Source: Oreocharis arfaki (lineage: Eukaryota; Chordata; Aves; Passeriformes; Paramythiidae). From it: DNA of 64,000 nt. The stretch covers positions 124,001 through 188,000 of the forward strand of contig VZRR01004501.1 in assembly GCA_013398015.1 (NCBI GenBank), written 5' to 3'. Positions 58,647 to 64,000 of the stretch are shown here, piece by piece; within the stretch, counting starts at the first letter, position 1, and every line of letters starts with the position of its first letter. Under the pieces are notes generated by a model. The model was not told the origin of the DNA, made no database searches, and was given only the letters and a program-made list of their open reading frames with translations. The position numbers were made by a program, and so were the translations under genes.

Positions 58647-58660
58647 CACGTGCCACGTGG
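58647..58660. promoter_or_regulatory. Double CACGTG E-box
   Basis: CACGTGCCACGTGG holds two canonical CACGTG palindromes (58647-58652 and 58654-58659) separated by one base; the second sits in the longer palindrome CCACGTGG. CACGTG is the core for bHLH factors such as USF, MYC/MAX, MITF/TFEB and CLOCK/BMAL1. One-base spacing is tighter than the 6-7 bp described for circadian tandem E-boxes, so simultaneous binding of two dimers is doubtful. Prediction only. Confidence 0.4.
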
Positions 58661-58709
58661 CTGACAGAGTGCATCTCATCAGTAACCACTGCTCAGGTGA
58701 TGATATAAC

Positions 58710-58732
58710 TTTAATTAGCTCATTAATTTGAG
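58710..58732. promoter_or_regulatory. Homeodomain-type TAATTA motif pair
   Basis: TTTAATTAGCTCATTAATTTG contains TAATTA-type and ATTAAT cores about 10 bp apart. Located 50 bp downstream of the double E-box, it gives a compact cluster of candidate factor sites in transposon-free DNA. Such AT cores are common by chance, so confidence is low. Confidence 0.3.
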
Positions 58733-58760
58733 ACTTCGGCTGGTACACTGTAAGTCGAAT

Positions 58761-59545
58761 TTTACTTGCCTGGTTCAGCTGCACAGATTCCCCAAACCGA
58801 AAGAAGCAATTCTTGCCAGCACAGGAGGGGAAATTTCTTCTCCTGTTGATTCAGGAGTTTCTGTTCCCTACACACCCGAGCACTGTCTGCCTCAGCTCCT
58901 GTCAGGCTCTTCGTTCCAACAAGCTCTCACCACTGGCTCTACTTTGGGAGCCAAAAGGAGCCAGTCTGCTTCTCCAGACCAACCTCTGTAACAGCACAAA
59001 ATTCCATCGCACAATTCATTTTTCCCATCCAGTGATTGGTCTCAAATCAATCTTGATTCAGACACGTTCTCCATGAAGGTTTTACTAGCGATCCCTGTCA
59101 CCCTGCTTTATTATATGCTCTCGTTTCATGTTTGATTTGTCTAGCTTTAATTTACTCTTAGAGTCTTCTGTTTTCCCATTCTTTGCCAAACTGTAAGGAT
59201 GCCAGAGTCAGAATTATGTCTTCTAGAAGTACTTGGATATCAGACACGAAGGGTTCATTATATAGTTCCTTCCCTTTTAGTGTTTCCAAAAGTTATTAAT
59301 GTATAAAATTTTACTGCGCCGATTGCTGGTTCTTTTATCATTTTGTGCTATTAAAAAAGCTGCAGAAACCTCTCAGTTAATTCAGAACACCCATGAATTA
59401 ATACTGCCAGCCCACTCTGTTTCATTTGGCGCCCTGACTCGCTAGACTGTTGGGTCTGCTGTAAATTCAATTATGCAAATCACCCACTGGTCTCCTGAGC
59501 AAGGGGATGTCCTCGTGCTTGTGTTCCACACTGATGGAGTGCAGC
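58761..59545. other. Unique non-coding stretch with an octamer
   Basis: No repeat family or gene recognised. A perfect POU octamer ATGCAAAT lies at 59473-59480, preceded by CAATT (59468-59472), a TAAT-like neighbour. Confidence 0.35.
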
Positions 59546-59590
59546 ACAAGGTGTTATCACACAAGGTGTTATCACACTGGGTGTCTTCTC
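59546..59590 (+). repeat. 15-bp tandem repeat, about 3 copies
   Basis: CACAAGGTGTTATCA occurs at 59546-59560 and 59561-59575 without mismatch. A third degenerate copy (CACTGGGTGTCTTCT) follows at 59576-59590. Confidence 0.9.
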
Positions 59591-60584
59591 ACTCTGGGGT
59601 TTGGAGTTATTAACTCAGCTGCCCAAACTCTAAAGCTTAACCAGGGTGATGTTGAATCTGGGCTAATTAATCCTGTTTCTCTGTGGAACTAATTAGCTGG
59701 GACTGAGTTATCAAGTTGTGGGTCTACCTTGATTTCCTCCAGCTTAGAGATCTCTGTGCCCGTCTTTAAACCGTGGTATTCACACACAACTGAACATGAA
59801 GAGTGTCCCACTGGAGAAAACCCTGGAGGGACATTAAAAAATGCATCACCCATGAGCATTAATGAGGGTATCAGGGACTGTTCACTCATCATTCTGAATG
59901 TACAGGAAAAGCTTTTTATGTCAATGTGTTAGAAATGTTACCCAAACCCCCCCGTCCCGATCAGTGACAAAACCAGACTCTATCACGAGAAAAAAACCAA
60001 AAACCCAACAAAACAATAAACCAAAAAGCCGAAAAACAAGTCATGTAACCAGAAAGAGAAGAGCTGACAGAAGATCTGGGAAGTGAAGCTCTCCACATCA
60101 GTTTTGAGTTTGGATCGTTGATTCCAGTCATGGCTAATTACCTGAAGACCATCAAGAGCAGTTGACTGGATGTGGTTTGCTCAGTTGTTTAACCCCACAC
60201 ACCACAAGGACATGGATTTATCAGCTTCACAGTCCTGACATGATAGATATTTGTTATCTATTGGTGTACAAGCACAGCTTGCTCCCAGCTTAAGGAGGAA
60301 GGGGTGTAAAACGTGTAAAGTCGCTGTGGAAGGCTCTGAACCTGCCTCCAAACTGAGAAGACTCAGAAGAGGCTGTCATTAAACGACAGGAAAAGAAAAG
60401 ACCATTGAGTGAAAAAATCTTTGCATTTCTGGAAGATCCCTGTTCTGACTGCACCCAGAATGCACAGAAACTGGCACTGCAAGCTTCAAAACTTCAGGAG
60501 ACCTGAAGGGATGATTTGTTCGCCCAAAGAATCCTTGCAAATGGCCTGGCACGAACCTGTCACTCAGAAGTGACAGCATCTCTG
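59591..60584. other. Unique non-coding stretch
   Basis: No repeat family or gene recognised; an A-rich segment lies at 59988-60040. Confidence 0.4.
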
Positions 60585-60626
60585 ACAGCTGCACAAATCC
60601 AGTTCACAGCTGCACAAATCCAGTTC
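60585..60626 (+). repeat. 21-bp tandem duplication
   Basis: The 21-bp unit starts ACAGCTGCACAAATCC and ends AGTTC. Copies lie at 60585-60605 and 60606-60626 with no mismatch. CCAGTTCAC and TTCCAGTGTGAACTC follow and continue the CCAGTTCACAC theme in inverted form (GTTCACAC versus GTGTGAAC). Confidence 0.92.
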
Positions 60627-63600
60627 ACACCTCCAGTTCACACTTCCAGTGTGAACTCATTTTTCAGCTGCTGTCCAGGCCCAGGATTCTGTTGAAGGGT
60701 ATATTTGGCAAATGGAAATGATCTGCCATAAACTTGTTTGGTTTTGAGAACCTACCAGTGTCATACTAGACTGAAAGAAGTTCCCTGATAAGGCTTGGAT
60801 TAAGAAGGTCATGGCTTACTCAGAGCACTCTACACTTGGATAAAACCACAACTCCCATGGAGTAAAATGCACAATCCTGGAGCTGGTTGGAGTAGTCACT
60901 TCTCTGTAAGAGTTTGTTTCTTTGTGGGTGCTCTTTGGGGTACGTTCTGGTGGCAAGACAACTTTTAATTGATGTTTGGAGAGGAATCTGGAATGATTTG
61001 CTTGATGGCTTGCTGGGATGACTCATGTCCAGCAGGAAACAAGGCGGTGATAAACTCAAATGAGGCTGTGGGAGGCAACATGCTAAAAGCTCATTATAAG
61101 CATCATTCTTTTAACCAGTTTTATGATGCAGAACAGATTCCAGGTTATTGCAATCATTTTACAGTTAAGGGCACATAAGGACTAGGGTGGGATGTGCTTT
61201 CAGGCAATATCCTCTTCTCTTTGTAGAAAATCTGGAGAGAAATTATTGAAAGAATGTGGGCTCAGAGCAATCCTGTTCTCCTCTACACACTCTGGAAACT
61301 TTGGACAGAATTCTTCTGCTTACTTGAAGTTGCTCAGGGAGGTGTCAGTGTTAATGTGATTTACAGAGAGATGAAACATAAGCAAGTTGTTATGAAAAGG
61401 GCCAGGAAGAGCCCAATTCCACAATCACTCTGTGAAGGAGAGGACCCAAGAATCCCTGTATTTAGTTCCCTGTCTTTCACACAGGTGAAGACCTGTAGTG
61501 AATTGACCTTGTCTGGATGCCAGGTGGCCAGAACTTCATAAAAAAGCCAAGAGAAGGAGAAGGAAGTGGAATACTCCTAATTATGAGCTTTGTCTTCTGA
61601 AACAACATGCCCTGTGTCCTGGGAAGAGACTGCACTTCCCCTGCTGATGGGAAGCAGATAATATATCTTCTATTTTCCTTTGGATCCTCACACGCCTTTG
61701 CTTTTGCTTTGTTAAACACCCTTCCTCTTGACCCAAAAGGTTTTTTCCATCTTCATTTCTCCCTCTCTGTTCTGCTGAGGAGGGGAGTGATGGAGTGGCT
61801 TGGTGGGCACCTGGTATCCAGCAGTGCCAACCCACCCCAGCTTTTGCTTTGGTTTAATTTCCCCTGGGCTAAACCACAGCCCCATCCACCTTTGCCCTTG
61901 CACTGTGCAGTTTGGTCCTTGATTAAGGAAGATCTGACTCACACTACCTGTTATTTGATAGTCAAAGGAAAAAATGCTTAGAAGGTGTGATTTACAGAAC
62001 ATATTTTGCACATCTTCTTGGAGTTTAGGCCAGTAATTGGAAACTGGATTCCACTCCTTGATCATGGATGGACAGGAACTACTTCTGCTGGAAAATAAAA
62101 CCCCTCATTATAGTGAATAAATTTCGTCTATGTTCTTCTGAATTCTGTCTTCATTCCACTATAAATTATGGATTACCTGAGTGGGGATACAAGAAAGATC
62201 TGCATTTCTGCATCACCAGTTAAGTTGACTCACATCCTATACATTTATTTCCATTCCTTCTGTAATATATATATATATAAATATGGAAAATTTTAGAGAT
62301 GTCAATTTTATTCATGGTATCCTTTAATGATCATGGTGTGGTAAAGGTTTCTTACTGAAGAAAACAGTTCAGTAGGGGAAAAAAAAGAACGAGAAGAAGC
62401 CTTAGTAGATACCTATAATTCTCTTATTTTGTGAGAGTTCTGCATTTCTGATTTTCATACACAGACTCTTGATGCACACTGGATACCTGTGTCCCTGATA
62501 TTTGCAAAATTAGCAGCAAGATATGCGTAGGAAATTCTTAATAAGTACTCATTAGGCAGTCATCACTACCCAATTATGCTAATGAACCAGGAGGAATGGG
62601 AAGTGCTAAAGGAGGGACTGCACTTTTAGATGAAGCTTCCAGAAGACCTGAACTGGGGGGGATTATTTGAAGGCGTTCTGCAGCGAAACAGAAATGGAAG
62701 AATTGTGGTGGGGATCTTTAAGGCAAGTTGTGCCAAGCTTTTAGCAGGCAACCAAAAATAAGGCACCTGTTTGCTTGGGGAATTCAATCCAGCTTCCTGG
62801 TGGAATAGAGTGGGATGGAAATGGGTGGGGATTTGGGGTGTAACAAGATGTTGGTGGTTACATTTGTAGAGATTTTAATAGGACGTTGTGAAAAGAGAAG
62901 GAGCTAGAAAAGAAGTAATAGACAAATATTTTGAGAAGATCCCTGCTGCTTTTAGCTCTCACACACTTATCTGACTAGGCTAAATCAAACTCTTAGTTGC
63001 CCTCAATCATCTGGGAAGAGATACAGATACTTACAGACAGTGATTCATCCCATATTAAAACATTTATTTAAGAATTCTACACAAAAATGCCTTCTAGAGG
63101 TACCTAGAAGTACCTTTCCCTTTCTTTCTCTCTTCTTTTTCTTGGCAGTAAAAGGAGCCTTGTCAACCAGATGAGACATGTTTAGGTTTTCAATAGCTAT
63201 TAGATTTTAAATGGTGTTTGGAGTTTATCTTCAAACCCAAGCAGAAATGTGATTCAAGGCCTCAGAAATATTTCAAGTTGTTCTTCTAGTGAGCAGTATT
63301 TGATTAGAGAAGGCTGGAAATTTCCCAAGTGGGTTTTTTTTCCTCTTCAGAAAAATGCTGATGCAGGAGGGAGAACACAGTTCACCAAAAAAAGAAGAGG
63401 ATTTTAATAGGAACACTGTATAAATACAGAATATATACTCTTAGTCTAATCTTGAAATACAATTTAAAACGAATTTTTGTGTGGAGAAGAGCAAAAGATT
63501 TGACTATAACATGGTTTATTGCCACTATAGAAGCAAGCTGCCCCATATATATACTTTCTTTTGAAGGTGTAACAACATAAGCCTGGACCCAAATGCAATG

Positions 63601-64000
63601 GAAAAAAATAGGAATTACCTCCAGCCATGTACAAGGGTTTTCATTTTTCTTCTTCATGGTCTAATACTGTGTCCCTCTGGTTGTGCTGCTTCGACCTAAT
63701 TGCTGTGGCACAACACTGACCCTGTGTTTCTGACTCCTCCCCAGACTGAAGGAACCTCCCTGGATTCCTCTGAGTGGGATTTTGCTGTTTAAAAGTGCAG
63801 CTAAACCGAGGCTGCCTGCAAAACGAAGAGTGACTACATGAATAAAATCAGGGTACAGCTGAGATCGAGCTAGAACACCCGGGTCAGAATTCCTGTGCCA
63901 CACAGAAGGTGTTGACAGCCATGGGATGTAACTCCCATCCTCTGCGTGCACCTGCCTGGAGTCCAATGTGGGAGCAGAAGGAGGATAAAAGCATGTTGGG
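60627..64000. other. Unique non-coding stretch with an (AT)n microsatellite
   Basis: No transposon or gene recognised in 3.4 kb. An uninterrupted AT dinucleotide run of about 15 bp is at 62265-62279. Frames up to 124 codons (61607-61981 plus) overlap a 117-codon frame on the minus strand and have no family signature. The window ends inside this unique sequence. Confidence 0.4.

Overview
The window reads as nuclear DNA from a bird, most likely a passerine. The main evidence is about twenty CR1 LINE pieces, nearly all 5'-truncated and many ending in the octamer-like ATTCTATG/ATTCTGTG tail. Several belong to the sub-type with 'cctggatccctggaagtg' wording that I associate with passerines. There is also a tRNA-headed SINE with a CR1-like tail that resembles the songbird element TguSINE1, and four avian-style ERV LTR remnants. 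Family names come from memory of repeat consensus sequences; no database was searched.

I found no protein-coding gene or exon that I can defend. No open frame exceeds 173 codons, and that longest one is driven by a tandem repeat. No known domain, catalytic motif or convincing exon series is visible. The window is best described as intergenic or deep intronic sequence. It contains no CRISPR array, operon, rRNA, or intact tRNA gene.

Layout: 1-6.6 kb holds an old ERVL-type LTR, a cluster of minus CR1, SINE and plus CR1, and three more CR1 pieces. 6.6-17.7 kb is an AT-rich stretch almost free of recognisable transposons; it contains a 31-bp minisatellite (11622-11858) whose unit can fold on itself. 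17.7-24.4 kb has CR1 copies and a solo ERVK-like LTR with TATA-like and poly(A) signals. 24.4-30.6 kb is mostly unique, with a CAAT microsatellite, an ACCAAA hexamer tract and a local CpG-rich patch. 30.6-38.2 kb carries CR1 copies, including an abutting inverted pair. 38.2-40.3 kb is unique and contains the best regulatory candidate, two RFX X-box-like motifs 57 bp apart. 40.3-51.3 kb is repeat-dense. It holds a CR1 interrupted by a partial LTR, and all three ambiguous bases (N), two of which sit exactly between duplicated flanks and look like unmerged contig ends. 51.3-64 kb is again nearly transposon-free, with one ERVL-type LTR remnant and short motif clusters.

Nothing here amounts to an undescribed biological system. 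The observations most worth checking are the N-flanking duplications, the X-box pair, the hairpin minisatellite, the CpG patch and the CACGTG doublet next to homeodomain-type motifs.
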